Made by a program: the position numbers and the translations under genes. The notes below the pieces were generated by a model that did no database searches, was not told the DNA's origin, and saw nothing but the letters and a program-made list of their open reading frames with translations. Positions 55,019 to 64,000 of a stretch of DNA of 64,000 nt are shown here, piece by piece (within the stretch, counting starts at the first letter, position 1; every line of letters starts with the position of its first letter). Location: NCBI RefSeq assembly GCF_900564145.1, contig NZ_UOOB01000001.1, forward strand, positions 2,792,754 through 2,856,753. Reading direction: 5' to 3'. Source of the stretch: Comamonas sp. lk (GTDB taxonomy: Bacteria > Pseudomonadota > Gammaproteobacteria > Burkholderiales > Burkholderiaceae_C).

Positions 55019-57070
55019 ATGAGCAATCCACTTCTCGAATCCTCTGCCCTGCCCTTGTTTGATCGCATTCAGCCCGCCGATGTGGGCCCTGCCATCGATA
55101 TCTTGCTGACCCGCGCCAGCGAGGCTTTGGAGACCGTCGTCGCACCCGACTTTCCCGCCCAATGGGAAGCTATCTCGGCCGTGCTCGATGTGGCTACCGA
55201 GAAGCTGGGTACCGCCTGGGGTGCCGTCAATCACCTCAACAGCGTGGCCGACACCCCCGAGCTGCGCGCCGCCTACAACGAGGCTCTGCCAAAAGTTACC
55301 GAATTCTGGACCAATCTGGGCGCCGACGAGCGCCTGTATGCCAAGTACAAGGCCATTGATCCCGCCAGCCTCAACCAGGAGCAGCGCGCCGCCTGGGATC
55401 ACGCCATGCGCGGCTTTGTGCTCTCGGGTGCCGAGCTGCAAGGCGCGGCCAAGGAGCGCTTTGCACAAATCCAGGCTCGTTCGGCCGAGCTGGCACAGAA
55501 GTTCAGCGAGAACGCGCTGGACGCCACCGATGCCTTTGCCTACTACGCCACTGCCGACGAGCTGGACGGCGTGCCCGCCGATGTGATTGCCGCCGCCAAG
55601 GCGGCTGCCGAGGCAGATGGCAAGGAAGGCTACAAGCTCACGCTCAAGATGCCTAGCTATCTGCCCGTGATGCAGTTTGCCAGGAGCAGCGCCCTGCGTG
55701 AGAAGCTCTACCAGGCCTATGTGACCCGCGCCTCCGATCAGGCCGAAGGCGATGCCAAGCGCTTTGACAACACCGCCGTGATGAAGGAAATCCTGGCTTT
55801 GCGCCTGGAAGAATCTCAGCTGCTGGGCTACAAAAACTTCGGCGAAGTCTCCGTCGTGCCCAAGATGGCCGACTCGCCCAAGGAAGTGATCGACTTCCTG
55901 CGCGATCTGGGTCAGCGCGCCCGCCCCTATGCCGAAAAAGACGTGGCCGATCTGCGCGCCTTTGCCAAGGCCGAGCTGGGCATTGCCGATCCTCAGCCCT
56001 GGGACTGGGCCTTCATCGGCGAAAAGCTCAAGGAAGCTCGCTACTCCTTCAGCGAGCAGGAGCTCAAGCAATACTTCCCGGCACCCAAGGTGCTGGCCGG
56101 CCTTTTCAAGATCGTGGAGACGCTGTTTGAAGTCTCCATCCGTCGCGATGAAGCTCCCGTGTGGCACCCCTGCGTGGAGTTCTACCGCATTGAGCGCAAC
56201 ACGCCACAAGGCCCGCAACTGGTAGGCCAGTTCTATCTGGACCCCCAGGCCCGCAAGGGCAAGCGCGGCGGCGCCTGGATGGACGATGTGCGTACCCGCT
56301 GGCTGCGCCCCGACACCCACCAGCTGCAAACCCCGGTCGCCCATCTGGTGTGCAACTTTGCCGCCGGCGTGGATGGCAAGCCCGCGCTGCTGACGCATGA
56401 CGATGTGATCACCTTGTTCCACGAAACCGGCCATGGCCTGCACCACATGCTCACCCAGGTCAGCGAGCGTGATGTGGCCGGCATCTCCGGGGTGGAATGG
56501 GACGCGGTGGAGCTGCCCAGCCAGTTCATGGAAAACTTCTGCTGGGAATGGGATGTGCTCAAGCACATGACGGCCCATGTCGATACCGGCGAGGCTCTGC
56601 CGCGCGCGCTGTACGACAAGATGATTGCGGCCAAGAACTTCCAGTCCGGCATGCAGACGCTGCGCCAGATCGAGTTCGCCCTGTTCGACATGCTGCTGCA
56701 CACCGAGCACAACCCTGCAGACGACTTCATGCCGCTGCTGGCCAAGGTGCGCTCCGAGGTGGCGGTGCTACCCACCACGGCTTACAACCGCATGTCCCAT
56801 ACCTTCAGCCATATCTTTGCTGGCGGCTATGCGGCAGGCTACTACAGCTACAAATGGGCCGAGGTGCTGAGCGCCGATGCCTACGCGGCCTTTGAAGAAA
56901 CCGCTTTGCCCGATGGTTCGCCCAATCCGGAAACCGGCCGCAAATACCGCCAGGCCATTCTGGAAGTCGGCGGCAGCCGCCCGGCCATGGAGTCCTTCAA
57001 GGCCTTCCGCGGCCGCGAGCCCCAGCTAGACGCCTTGCTGCGCCACCAAGGCATGGCACAGGCCGCCTGA
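55019..57070 (+). CDS. prlC: Oligopeptidase A (M3 family zinc metallopeptidase)
   Basis: 683 residues, the usual size for OpdA/PrlC. The zinc site is LFHETGHGLHHML with His468, Glu469 and His472; further C-terminal features are PSQFMENFCWEWDVL and SHTFSHIFAGGYAAGYYSYKW, which close the active-site channel. The N-terminal helical domain (FDRIQPADVGPAID) is typical. It cleaves short peptides in the cytosol, including released signal peptides. It ends in a strong terminator. Confidence 0.96.
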   Translation: MSNPLLESSALPLFDRIQPADVGPAIDILLTRASEALETVVAPDFPAQWEAISAVLDVATEKLGTAWGAVNHLNSVADTPELRAAYNEALPKVTEFWTNLGADERLYAKYKAIDPASLNQEQRAAWDHAMRGFVLSGAELQGAAKERFAQIQARSAELAQKFSENALDATDAFAYYATADELDGVPADVIAAAKAAAEADGKEGYKLTLKMPSYLPVMQFARSSALREKLYQAYVTRASDQAEGDAKRFDNTAVMKEILALRLEESQLLGYKNFGEVSVVPKMADSPKEVIDFLRDLGQRARPYAEKDVADLRAFAKAELGIADPQPWDWAFIGEKLKEARYSFSEQELKQYFPAPKVLAGLFKIVETLFEVSIRRDEAPVWHPCVEFYRIERNTPQGPQLVGQFYLDPQARKGKRGGAWMDDVRTRWLRPDTHQLQTPVAHLVCNFAAGVDGKPALLTHDDVITLFHETGHGLHHMLTQVSERDVAGISGVEWDAVELPSQFMENFCWEWDVLKHMTAHVDTGEALPRALYDKMIAAKNFQSGMQTLRQIEFALFDMLLHTEHNPADDFMPLLAKVRSEVAVLPTTAYNRMSHTFSHIFAGGYAAGYYSYKWAEVLSADAYAAFEETALPDGSPNPETGRKYRQAILEVGGSRPAMESFKAFRGREPQLDALLRHQGMAQAA

Positions 57071-57093
57071 CCGCACCGCACACCACCACTATC

Positions 57094-57119
57094 AAAAGCG
57101 CCCGCCAGGGCGCTTTTTT
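57094..57119 (+). terminator. Terminator after prlC
   Basis: Ten-base stem AAAAGCGCCC/GGGCGCTTTT with GCCA loop and a run of six T residues. Confidence 0.9.
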
Positions 57120-57222
57120 CATGCAGGCAGGTCAAGCCCAGGCACATCAGGTTTTCATCGAAGGGCCAAGCGCGCAGTGCGGCGTTATGCTCAAGCCATT
57201 TCCACGACCCTTAGCGCCCACA

Positions 57223-57960
57223 ATGCACCGACAGAGCCCTGACAACAGCCCGCACCGCCCACTCGCCGGCCATTGGCGACCAAAGACCGCAGAGAAGACC
57301 GCAAGCTTGATGGTGCTGGCCTGCGTGGCCTTGGCTAGCGCGCTGCCGCTGTCCGTGCAGGCTCAGGGGGTTTACCGAATCGTAGGCCCCGATGGGCGCG
57401 TGAGCTTCTCGGATCGCCCTCCCGTGGATGGCACGAAAAAAAGCAGCGAGCTCAAGTCGGCCGAAGCCGACTCAGGCAGCGCCAGCAACAGCAGCAATGC
57501 GCAACTGCCGTATCAGCTGCGTGAAGCCACCAAACGCTACCCCGTCACGCTGTACGCCGCCAAAGACTGCAGCCCCTGCGACGAAGCCCGCAGCCATCTG
57601 CAAAACCGTGGCATTCCGTTTGCCGAGCGCAGCATAGAAACCGCAAGCGATGCCGACGCCCTCAAAAAGCTCAGCGGCCAGGACAGCCTGCCGTTTGCCA
57701 CCGTCGGCAGCCAGCATCTGAAAGGCTTTAACGCCGACAGCTGGAACCAGTACCTGAGTGCTGCCGGCTATCCGGCACAGCCCCAGTTGCCGGCACAGTA
57801 CAAAGCCCCAGCCCCCAGACCGCTGACAACGCCGGTCGCCGAACCCAAGGCAGCCAAGCCCGAGGCAGCCAGCAGCCGGACCACACGCCCCGCTGCAGCG
57901 CCCAGCGCCACGCCGCCGGGTACGCCTACGGCGGACAATCCCGCAGGCCTGCGCTTTTAA
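57223..57960 (+). CDS. Exported DUF4124-glutaredoxin domain protein
   Basis: 245 residues with the ATG at 57223; starts at 57187 or 57310 are also possible, all giving a signal peptide around LMVLACVALASALPLSVQAQG. After cleavage comes a DUF4124 motif (VYRIVGPDGRVSFSDRPP), then a linker and a glutaredoxin-like domain (VTLYAAKDCSPCDEARSHL, with C-S-P-C; LPFATVGSQHLKGF). A Pro/Ala-rich tail of about 60 residues follows. The layout suggests a periplasmic thiol-disulfide protein; its partner is unknown. It is transcribed alone. Confidence 0.8.
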   Translation: MHRQSPDNSPHRPLAGHWRPKTAEKTASLMVLACVALASALPLSVQAQGVYRIVGPDGRVSFSDRPPVDGTKKSSELKSAEADSGSASNSSNAQLPYQLREATKRYPVTLYAAKDCSPCDEARSHLQNRGIPFAERSIETASDADALKKLSGQDSLPFATVGSQHLKGFNADSWNQYLSAAGYPAQPQLPAQYKAPAPRPLTTPVAEPKAAKPEAASSRTTRPAAAPSATPPGTPTADNPAGLRF

Positions 57961-58211
57961 GCCACTGGCCTGATCAACGCCAGCACCGCAAGTCCCTCAG
58001 CCAAGCTGTTGACCTATTGATGCGTTGTTGGGCTTTGTGCACAGGCAGTCAATATTTTTGACAATCGGTTTTTGGGGTGCTGGCCGCCGGCTGCATGGCC
58101 GTACCACTGGAGGCATGCTCTGAGCCATAGCAAACAGCCCATACACCAAGCAAGGCAATAGAAAATACCAAAGGGCTTCCACTACTTCGCAAGTCAAATA
58201 CAGCTGTTATA

Positions 58212-58222
58212 TTGCACTGCAA
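58212..58222. promoter_or_regulatory. PhaR-like palindrome upstream of phaZ
   Basis: TTGCACTGCAA, an exact palindrome around C, lies 23 bp before the phaZ start. It resembles the TGC...GCA sites bound by PHB-responsive repressors (PhaR) at phasin promoters. The match is short. Confidence 0.45.
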
Positions 58223-58245
58223 CATAACCCTGAAACCCTTGCCCC

Positions 58246-59850
58246 ATGCTCTATCAGTTCTATGAAATGCAACGCGCAATGGTCGAGCCTTTTGCTGACT
58301 TTGCCCAGGCTGCCTCCAAGCTCTACAGCACGCCTCATTCGCCACTGAGCAAGATTCCAATGGCCCAACGCCTGGCCGCTGGCTTCAATCTGGTGTACAG
58401 ACTGGGCAAAGATTACGAAAAGCCCGAGTTCAATCTGCTGAGCGTGGATGTGAACGGGGTGGATGTCACCATTCGCGAGCGCGTGGAAGTGGACAAGCCG
58501 TTTTGCGAGCTGCGTCGCTTCAAGCGCTTCTCCGATGACCCGGAGACGCTGGACGCCATGCTCAGCCAGCCCGTGGTGCTGATTGTGGCCCCGCTGTCCG
58601 GCCACTATGCCACCTTGCTGCGCGACACCGTGCAAAGCATGCTCAGCGATCACAAGGTCTACATCACCGACTGGAAGAATGCCCGCACCGTGCCTTTGTC
58701 CGAAGGTGAATTCCACCTCGACGACTATGTGAACTATGTGCAGGAGTTCATCCGGTATCTGCAAGGCCGTTATGGTCAGTGCCACGTGGTCAGCGTCTGC
58801 CAACCCACGGTGCCGGTGCTGGCTGCCGTCTCGCTGATGGCCAGCCGCGGCGAAACCACGCCGCTGTCCATGACCATGATGGGCGGCCCCATCGATGCCC
58901 GTCGCTCGCCCACGGCCGTGAACAATCTGGCCCAGACCCGCAGCTACGACTGGTTTGAAAACAATGTGATCTACGAAGTGCCCGACAACTACCCGGGCGC
59001 CGGCCGCCGCGTGTATCCGGGCTTTTTGCAGTATTCGGGCTTTGTGGCCATGAACCCCGATCGCCACGCCAACAGCCACTACGACTACTTCAAGGACTTG
59101 ATCAAGGGTGACGATGCCAGCGCCGAGCATCACCGCAAGTTCTACGACGAGTACAACGCCGTGCTGGACATGGACGCCGACTACTATCTGGAGACCATTG
59201 CCACGGTGTTCCAGGAGTTCAAGCTGGTCAAGGGCACCTGGGATGTCCGCTCACCCGAAGGCCAGCTCGAGCGTGTGCGCCCTCAGGATATCCAGAACAC
59301 GGCTCTGCTGACCGTGGAAGGCCAGCTGGACGACATCTCGGGCTCAGGCCAGACCCGTGCCGCCCATGATTTGTGTACCGGCATTGATGCCAATGCACAA
59401 AAGCACATCGAAGTCGCAGGCGCGGGCCACTACGGCATTTTCAGCGGCAGCCGCTGGCGCAAAGTGGTGTATCCCCAGGTCTGCGAGTTCATTCTGGCTC
59501 ACCAGCCTGCCAGCGCCACCAGCGCCAGCGCCGCCGGTCATGCACCCAGTGTCAGCGACGATGCACCGTTTCCCGATGACAGCGAGGACTCCGACAGCGT
59601 CAGCGCCGGGGCCACGGTGATCACCCCGGAAAATACTCCGGTGGAATCCGCTCCCGAGCCTGAAACCACGATCCAAACCGATAATCCTGAAGAGAGCGAT
59701 TTTTCTGCAGGCGGCGACATCGCGGTGGCCACAGCGGAAAATACTTCGGTGATTTCGGCTGCCAAGCCTGAAACCAAGGTCCAAACAGGTAAAAATGGCG
59801 CTGCGCCCGAGAACGCACGCAATTCGCAGCGTTCCAAGCGCAGAGGCTAG
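58246..59850 (+). CDS. phaZ: Intracellular poly(3-hydroxybutyrate) depolymerase
   Basis: 534 residues. The first about 420 match PhaZ1-type depolymerases: MLYQFYEMQRAMVEP, VVLIVAPLSGHYATLLRDTV, HVVSVCQPTVPVLAAV with nucleophile Cys185, SMTMMGGPIDARRSPTAVN and VAGAGHYGIFSGSRWR with the catalytic His. It acts on native granules inside the cell. The remaining about 110 residues are an acidic, Pro/Thr-rich tail in which a segment of some 30 residues (ENTPVESAPEPETTIQT and ENTSVISAAKPETKVQT) occurs twice; the usual enzymes end near 410-420. The tail may bind granule proteins. It runs into rsxB after 3 bp. Confidence 0.93.
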   Translation: MLYQFYEMQRAMVEPFADFAQAASKLYSTPHSPLSKIPMAQRLAAGFNLVYRLGKDYEKPEFNLLSVDVNGVDVTIRERVEVDKPFCELRRFKRFSDDPETLDAMLSQPVVLIVAPLSGHYATLLRDTVQSMLSDHKVYITDWKNARTVPLSEGEFHLDDYVNYVQEFIRYLQGRYGQCHVVSVCQPTVPVLAAVSLMASRGETTPLSMTMMGGPIDARRSPTAVNNLAQTRSYDWFENNVIYEVPDNYPGAGRRVYPGFLQYSGFVAMNPDRHANSHYDYFKDLIKGDDASAEHHRKFYDEYNAVLDMDADYYLETIATVFQEFKLVKGTWDVRSPEGQLERVRPQDIQNTALLTVEGQLDDISGSGQTRAAHDLCTGIDANAQKHIEVAGAGHYGIFSGSRWRKVVYPQVCEFILAHQPASATSASAAGHAPSVSDDAPFPDDSEDSDSVSAGATVITPENTPVESAPEPETTIQTDNPEESDFSAGGDIAVATAENTSVISAAKPETKVQTGKNGAAPENARNSQRSKRRG

Positions 59851-59853
59851 ACC

Positions 59854-60606
59854 ATGAATCCATCAATGTCCGCAGCCTCCTCGCTTCAAGCACTGGCTGC
59901 GAACATTGATGCAGTCTTGCCCCAGACCCAATGCACGCGCTGCGGCTACCCTGATTGCGCCGCTTATGCGGATGCCATTGCCCGCGAGGAAGCTCCCATC
60001 AATCAGTGCCCGCCCGGCGGAGCCGAGGGCGTGGCACGCCTGGCGGCCATCACCGGCCGGCCCATCCTGCCTTTGAGCGCCGAGCACGGCTTGGAAGCTC
60101 CGCGCACCGTGGCGGTCATCGACGAAGCCTGGTGCATAGGCTGCACGCTATGCATCAAGGCCTGCCCCACCGATGCCATTCTGGGCGCCAACAAACGCAT
60201 GCACGTCGTGATAGCCACGCACTGCACCGGCTGCGAGTTGTGCCTACCCGTGTGCCCGGTGGACTGCATAGAGCTGATTAATGTATGCGGCCAGGCCACG
60301 GGCTGGGATGCATGGAGCCCCAGCCAGGCCGAGCACGCACGCACGCGCTATGCCCGCCGCCAGCAACGCTTGGCGGCAGACAAACCGGCAGCCAAGCTGG
60401 CAACGGCTCCCAGCCAGACGGCGCAAGCATCCACCACCTCCGCGCCAGTTGCCACTTCCGCAGAAGCTGAGGCACCCAAGGTGCCAGCCCATGTCCCGGC
60501 ACCCGAGACAGCAGCGCCAGACACCGACGCCAGCGCCAGCAAAAAAGCCACGATTGCCGCCATCCTGGCCAAGGCCCGTGCCCAGCGCCCTCCCAGCGCA
60601 AGCTGA
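59854..60606 (+). CDS. rsxB: RsxB/RnfB-like ferredoxin, orphan and soluble
   Basis: 250 residues. The N-terminal 4Fe-4S motif is [16 protein letters not shown] with a fourth Cys in NQCPPGG. Then come two ferredoxin clusters ([16 protein letters not shown] and [18 protein letters not shown]). The N-terminal membrane helix of canonical RnfB is absent, and no other rnf genes lie here. A variable Ala/Pro tail follows. In Rnf complexes RnfB passes electrons between NADH/ferredoxin; the orphan form common in betaproteobacteria has no settled role. It is probably cotranscribed with phaZ (3-bp gap). Confidence 0.88.
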   Translation: MNPSMSAASSLQALAANIDAVLPQTQCTRCGYPDCAAYADAIAREEAPINQCPPGGAEGVARLAAITGRPILPLSAEHGLEAPRTVAVIDEAWCIGCTLCIKACPTDAILGANKRMHVVIATHCTGCELCLPVCPVDCIELINVCGQATGWDAWSPSQAEHARTRYARRQQRLAADKPAAKLATAPSQTAQASTTSAPVATSAEAEAPKVPAHVPAPETAAPDTDASASKKATIAAILAKARAQRPPSAS

Positions 60607-60630
60607 AACACAGCCATTTCTTGCGAAATA

Positions 60631-60671
60631 AGCCGATAGCCCAGTAAGCACATGGGCTATCAGCTATCAAT
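60631..60671 (-). repeat. Dispersed intergenic repeat, divergent copy
   Basis: Minus strand: TTGATAGCTGATAGCCCATG, then GCTTACTGGGCTATCGGCTT; weaker match, with internal inverted GATAGCCCA/TGGGCTATC arms. It lies between convergent rsxB and the chemoreceptor. Confidence 0.5.
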
Positions 60672-60694
60672 TCAGGATTTCTCAAGACGCCTGA

Positions 60695-62290
60695 TCAGGC
60701 TGCGGTCAGGCTTTTGTACACGCCACAACCCCAATACAGATCGCGGTGCTTGCATACGTAGGACATCTTGGTCTGCACCTGCTGGGTGCTGGGGTTGATG
60801 TAGTCATACTCCACCCAGCCCGGGCAGGACTCGGCCTGGGCAATGATGTCGGCAATCAGCTGCTCACCCCGGATGCCGGGTACGTCCTGCACCCGTACCC
60901 CCACCTTGGACGGATTGCCGCCAAACGCCAGGTACTCGCCCTGAGCAGACAGCGCAAACACATACATATCTCGGTCGTAGTAAGCCTGCTGAGGGTCGCT
61001 CACGGCCGTCAGCAAAGCCCGCGTGCTGGGCAGTCTTTGGGCCAGTTGCAAGGCGGCGTCCACCAGGGCAACTGCCTCTTCTGCCGTACCTTGCTGCAAG
61101 CGAAAGCGCGATACCGTCCCTGACAACACCTGGGCGCGCTGCTGCAGCGCCTGGGCCTGATCAAGGGCATGGCCGACCATTTGCGCGTTGTGCTGGGTGA
61201 TCTGGTCTATGGCCCGCACGGCATTGCTGATCTCGACCAGGCCCTGGCTCTGACTGCTGGCCGATTCGGACAACTGGCCCATATGCGCCACCACCTCATG
61301 TATGCCTTGCGTCACGCCCTCAATCTCGCTGCCCGCCTGGCGCAGCAGCTTGGTGCTTTGCGTCACCTGCTGCACGGTCTCCCCAATCAATTGGCGGATT
61401 TCCTTGGCCGCCTCAGCGCTGCGCTGAGCCAGCGTGCGCACTTCGCTGGCCACCACGGCAAAGCCACGACCTTGTTCACCGGCGCGCGCCGCCTCCACGG
61501 CAGCATTCAGCGCCAGGATATTGGTTTGAAAAGCGATGGAATCGATCACGCCAATGATCTCGCGCATGCGGCCTGCGTTTTGCTCTATGGCCTCCACCGA
61601 TTGCACGGCATGTGCCATGGCAGCCACCCCCCCATCCGCAGCAGCGCTCACGCCATTGGCCTGGGCATGGGCGGCGCGAGCCACCTCCACATTGTTTTGC
61701 ACGGTGCTGCTCAGTTGCTCCACACTGACCACGGTCTGCGCCAGATTACCGGCCTGGGTCTGGGTGCGGGACTCCAGGGCCTCATGTTCATTGACCATCT
61801 GCCGCCCCGCCTGTGCCACCAGAGCGGCATTGCTGCGCACATCGGCCACCATGCCCGACAGCGATCTGACCATTTCCGTCATCAGCTGCTCGGAGCCTGA
61901 ATTCGTGGCCGACGCTCGCTGCGCCAGCCGCAAATCCCCATGGGCCACATTGCGCATCGCATCCTGCACCGCCAACCACTGCGTCTTGCGCTGACCGCTC
62001 CACAGATATCCCCAAGCGGTCATGCCCGCAAGCCACAGCGGCAACCATACCCAGTACATGCCCGGCACACGATCAGCCACATCAATGCCGGGCAGCAGCG
62101 GACCGGCCAGCAACCAAAGGCCGCCTACCAGCAGCAGGGCCGCGTGCTTGCCTGCAGCGCTTTTGCTCCCTGCGATTCGCGCCGCCTTGACGGTACCCGT
62201 ATCGGGAATGCGGCTCGCGGCTGCGGCGTTGTCCACCCCTGCCGCTTCCACAGCCTTCATACCTGACCCCATATCCCGCAGTTGCCCCAT
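60695..62290 (-). CDS. Methyl-accepting chemotaxis protein with C-terminal Cache domain
   Basis: 531 residues from the ATG at 62290, chosen for its AAGGGAG site; starts at 62308/62311 lack one. Two closely spaced membrane segments (about 50-70, [17 protein letters not shown], and 80-97, [18 protein letters not shown]), a HAMP-like linker, then the signalling domain with the hairpin tip [20 protein letters not shown], running on to [20 protein letters not shown]. After it, about 400-531, is a single-Cache-type sensor domain ([38 protein letters not shown]). No periplasmic sensor lies between the membrane segments, so ligand sensing appears to be cytosolic. No CheR-docking pentapeptide is seen. 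Confidence 0.9.
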   Translation of the reverse strand: MGQLRDMGSGMKAVEAAGVDNAAAASRIPDTGTVKAARIAGSKSAAGKHAALLLVGGLWLLAGPLLPGIDVADRVPGMYWVWLPLWLAGMTAWGYLWSGQRKTQWLAVQDAMRNVAHGDLRLAQRASATNSGSEQLMTEMVRSLSGMVADVRSNAALVAQAGRQMVNEHEALESRTQTQAGNLAQTVVSVEQLSSTVQNNVEVARAAHAQANGVSAAADGGVAAMAHAVQSVEAIEQNAGRMREIIGVIDSIAFQTNILALNAAVEAARAGEQGRGFAVVASEVRTLAQRSAEAAKEIRQLIGETVQQVTQSTKLLRQAGSEIEGVTQGIHEVVAHMGQLSESASSQSQGLVEISNAVRAIDQITQHNAQMVGHALDQAQALQQRAQVLSGTVSRFRLQQGTAEEAVALVDAALQLAQRLPSTRALLTAVSDPQQAYYDRDMYVFALSAQGEYLAFGGNPSKVGVRVQDVPGIRGEQLIADIIAQAESCPGWVEYDYINPSTQQVQTKMSYVCKHRDLYWGCGVYKSLTAA

Positions 62291-62311
62291 CGCCAATCTC
62301 CCTTGCATCAC

Positions 62312-62615
62312 CTGTTATTTCGTCAGTTCTGACTGAAAAACTGCAAGCTGGCCTGCATCTGCCACGGCTTGCGGCACACTGCGGCATGCCGCAAGTTACT
62401 GCCCACATTTCTCGCCACGAGCGCCAGGGCGAACATGGCAGGAATGGGTCACCGCCAACCATTCCCCGCCATTGATACGCCTTTGAGCCAGCATGGCCCA
62501 GTCACTTTCCAGGCCGCAAGCTTACGTAACAAATTGAAATATTTCGAGCGCGGATTACCCGCAATTTCGCGCTCCTCTCTCATGCTGAAATGGCATCAGC
62601 CCATAATAGACACCC
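62312..62615. other. Divergent promoter region of the chemoreceptor and dapC
   Basis: 304 bp without a gene. It contains a perfect 9-bp inverted repeat CTTGCGGCA/TGCCGCAAG (62368-62376 and 62387-62395, 10-bp spacer), a possible regulator site nearer the chemoreceptor gene. Confidence 0.5.
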
Positions 62616-63821
62616 ATGAATCCCTTGCTCTCGCGCCTTCAGCCTTATCCATTCGAACGCCTTCGCCAACTGTTCGCCTCGGTTCAGCCGCCCGCAGACA
62701 TTCGACCCATCAGCCTGGGCATTGGCGAGCCGCGCCACGCCACGCCGGCCTTCATTGAAAAAGCCCTGAGTGCCGACCTCAAGGGCCTGTCCGTCTACCC
62801 GGCCACCGCAGGTACGCCCGCTTTGCGCGAGGCCTGCGCCGCCTGGGCCAATCAGCGCTACGGCATTGCGCTGGATGCCGCCACCCAGGTGCTGCCCGTC
62901 AACGGCTCGCGCGAAGCCTTGTTCTCCTTTACCCAGGTGGTGGTGGACAGCAGCCAGGCCGGCGCCCGTGTCATCTGCCCCAACCCCTTCTATCAAATCT
63001 ACGAAGGCGCAACCCTGCTGGCCGGGGCCACGCCCTATTACGCCGCCAGCGACGCCAGCCGCAACTTTGCGGTGAACTGGGATGCCGTGCCCGATGACGT
63101 GTGGCAGAACACGCAGATGATCTTTGTCTGCTCGCCCGGCAACCCCACGGGCGCAGTAATGCCGCTGAGCGAGTGGGAAAAGCTGTTTGCACTGTCGGAC
63201 CGCTATGGTTTCGTCATCGTCAGCGACGAGTGCTACAGCGAGATCTATTTCGGCGACCAGCCTCCGCTGGGCGGCCTGGAAGCGGCGCTGAAGCTGGGCC
63301 GCAGCGATTTCAAGAACCTGGTGATGTTCACCAGCCTGTCCAAGCGCAGCAATGTGCCCGGTTTGCGCAGCGGCTTTGTGGCCGGTGATGCCAAGCTGCT
63401 CAAGGCCTTTCTGCTCTATCGAACCTACCACGGCGGCGCCATGAGCCCCGTGGTGCAGAGCGCCTCGGTGGCCGCCTGGGGCGATGAAGCCCATGTGGTG
63501 GAAAACCGCCGTCTGTACAAGGAAAAGTTCGAGCAAGTCACGCCCGTGCTGTCCAAGGTCATGGATGTGAAGCTGCCCGATGCCAGCTTTTATCTGTGGG
63601 CCGGCATTCCCGATAGCCTGGGCATGGATGACGCCGAATTTGCCAAACAGCTGTATGCTTGCACAGGTGTCACCGTTTTGCCCGGCAGCTATCTGGCACG
63701 CGAGGCCCAGGGCTTCAACCCCGGCGCCAAGCGCATACGCATGGCTCTGGTGGCTGAAACGGCAGAATGCCTGGAAGCCGCACAGCGCATTGCCGCCTTC
63801 ATCGAAGCCCGCACGCGCTGA
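62616..63821 (+). CDS. dapC: Succinyldiaminopimelate transaminase
   Basis: 401 residues. Class I/II aminotransferase: PISLGIGEPRHATPAFIE, the PLP-binding FTSLSKRSNVPGLRSGF with the Schiff-base Lys, CSPGNPTGAVM, SDECYSEIYFG and a C-terminal RIRMALV with the carboxylate-binding Arg. These match the DapC group. It makes N-succinyl-LL-2,6-diaminopimelate from the keto acid in lysine and peptidoglycan synthesis. dapD starts 140 bp downstream, supporting the assignment. Confidence 0.95.
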   Translation: MNPLLSRLQPYPFERLRQLFASVQPPADIRPISLGIGEPRHATPAFIEKALSADLKGLSVYPATAGTPALREACAAWANQRYGIALDAATQVLPVNGSREALFSFTQVVVDSSQAGARVICPNPFYQIYEGATLLAGATPYYAASDASRNFAVNWDAVPDDVWQNTQMIFVCSPGNPTGAVMPLSEWEKLFALSDRYGFVIVSDECYSEIYFGDQPPLGGLEAALKLGRSDFKNLVMFTSLSKRSNVPGLRSGFVAGDAKLLKAFLLYRTYHGGAMSPVVQSASVAAWGDEAHVVENRRLYKEKFEQVTPVLSKVMDVKLPDASFYLWAGIPDSLGMDDAEFAKQLYACTGVTVLPGSYLAREAQGFNPGAKRIRMALVAETAECLEAAQRIAAFIEARTR

Positions 63822-63961
63822 TATTCAGGCGTTGATGCCCAGGTGCTAGCCCAGGCATTAGCACCGATGTGAGTAGCCTATAAAAACCAGCACGGTCTGC
63901 CGCCGCAGACCTTTGCACTTCACCGATTCACCTCAACTTTCGATCTTTGACCGAAAACATC

Positions 63962-64000
63962 ATGACGCAACAACTGCAATCCATCATCGACACCGCCTGG
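63962..64000 (+). CDS. dapD: Start of tetrahydrodipicolinate N-succinyltransferase, cut by window end
   Basis: Thirteen codons (MTQQLQSIIDTAW) of a frame that runs off the window. They match the DapD N-terminus, and dapC-dapD is a common betaproteobacterial order. DapD makes the substrate chain that DapC transaminates. Confidence 0.8.
   Translation, partial: MTQQLQSIIDTAW

Overview
The window looks like a chromosome segment of a betaproteobacterium of the family Comamonadaceae, most likely Comamonas or a close relative such as Delftia (inference). The grounds are the high GC, a PHB depolymerase, a PDH cluster whose E3 carries its own lipoyl domain, an orphan soluble RsxB, and a dispersed intergenic repeat of a style I associate with this family. 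No tRNA, rRNA or CRISPR array was found.

Layout. (1) 1-6,000: right part of a lambda-type prophage, with a tail protein cut by the window edge, a small tail-side protein, holin, lambda R-like endolysin, and a nested Rz/Rz1 spanin pair. It is followed by cargo-like genes: an SGNH hydrolase, a membrane-anchored YiiX-like papain-fold protein and a secreted thermonuclease. (2) 6,000-10,520: gloA, a methyltransferase, small HTH genes, then a kfrA-like gene divergent from a tyrosine recombinase across an AT-rich, palindrome-filled region. (3) 10,600-21,150: a nearly complete propionyl-CoA to succinyl-CoA pathway on the minus strand (mutase, MeaB, PccB, a DUF389 membrane protein, PccA, YdcF, a probable methylmalonyl-CoA epimerase), headed by a divergent GntR regulator with a perfect 16-bp palindrome in the shared promoter. 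(4) 21,300-36,400: mixed core genes (MHYT-PAS sensor, acyl-CoA ligase, VOC protein, amidohydrolase lipoprotein, dusA, rpiA/pyrD, a yqjD-E-K-like operon, MFS transporter, yjdM).

(5) 36,600-43,650: an accessory island. A hipBA toxin-antitoxin pair is bounded on both sides by operator-like palindromes. Next to it is a frameshifted gene remnant. Then comes a 1,425-residue protein fusing a GT-B glycosyltransferase-like domain, a STAND-type P-loop NTPase and an array of near-identical 46-residue TPR-like repeats. Flanking it are 62-bp direct repeats and a broken copy of the lpdA 3' end. This fusion is the best candidate in the window for an undescribed system; its architecture (N-terminal enzyme, central STAND switch, C-terminal repeats) is that of STAND defence proteins.

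(6) 43,650-64,000: core metabolism. It holds pyruvate dehydrogenase (aceE-aceF, lpdA), a divergent PAS histidine kinase with a FixJ-type regulator, folD, oligopeptidase A, a DUF4124-glutaredoxin protein, PHB depolymerase, rsxB, a chemoreceptor with a C-terminal Cache domain, dapC and the first codons of dapD.
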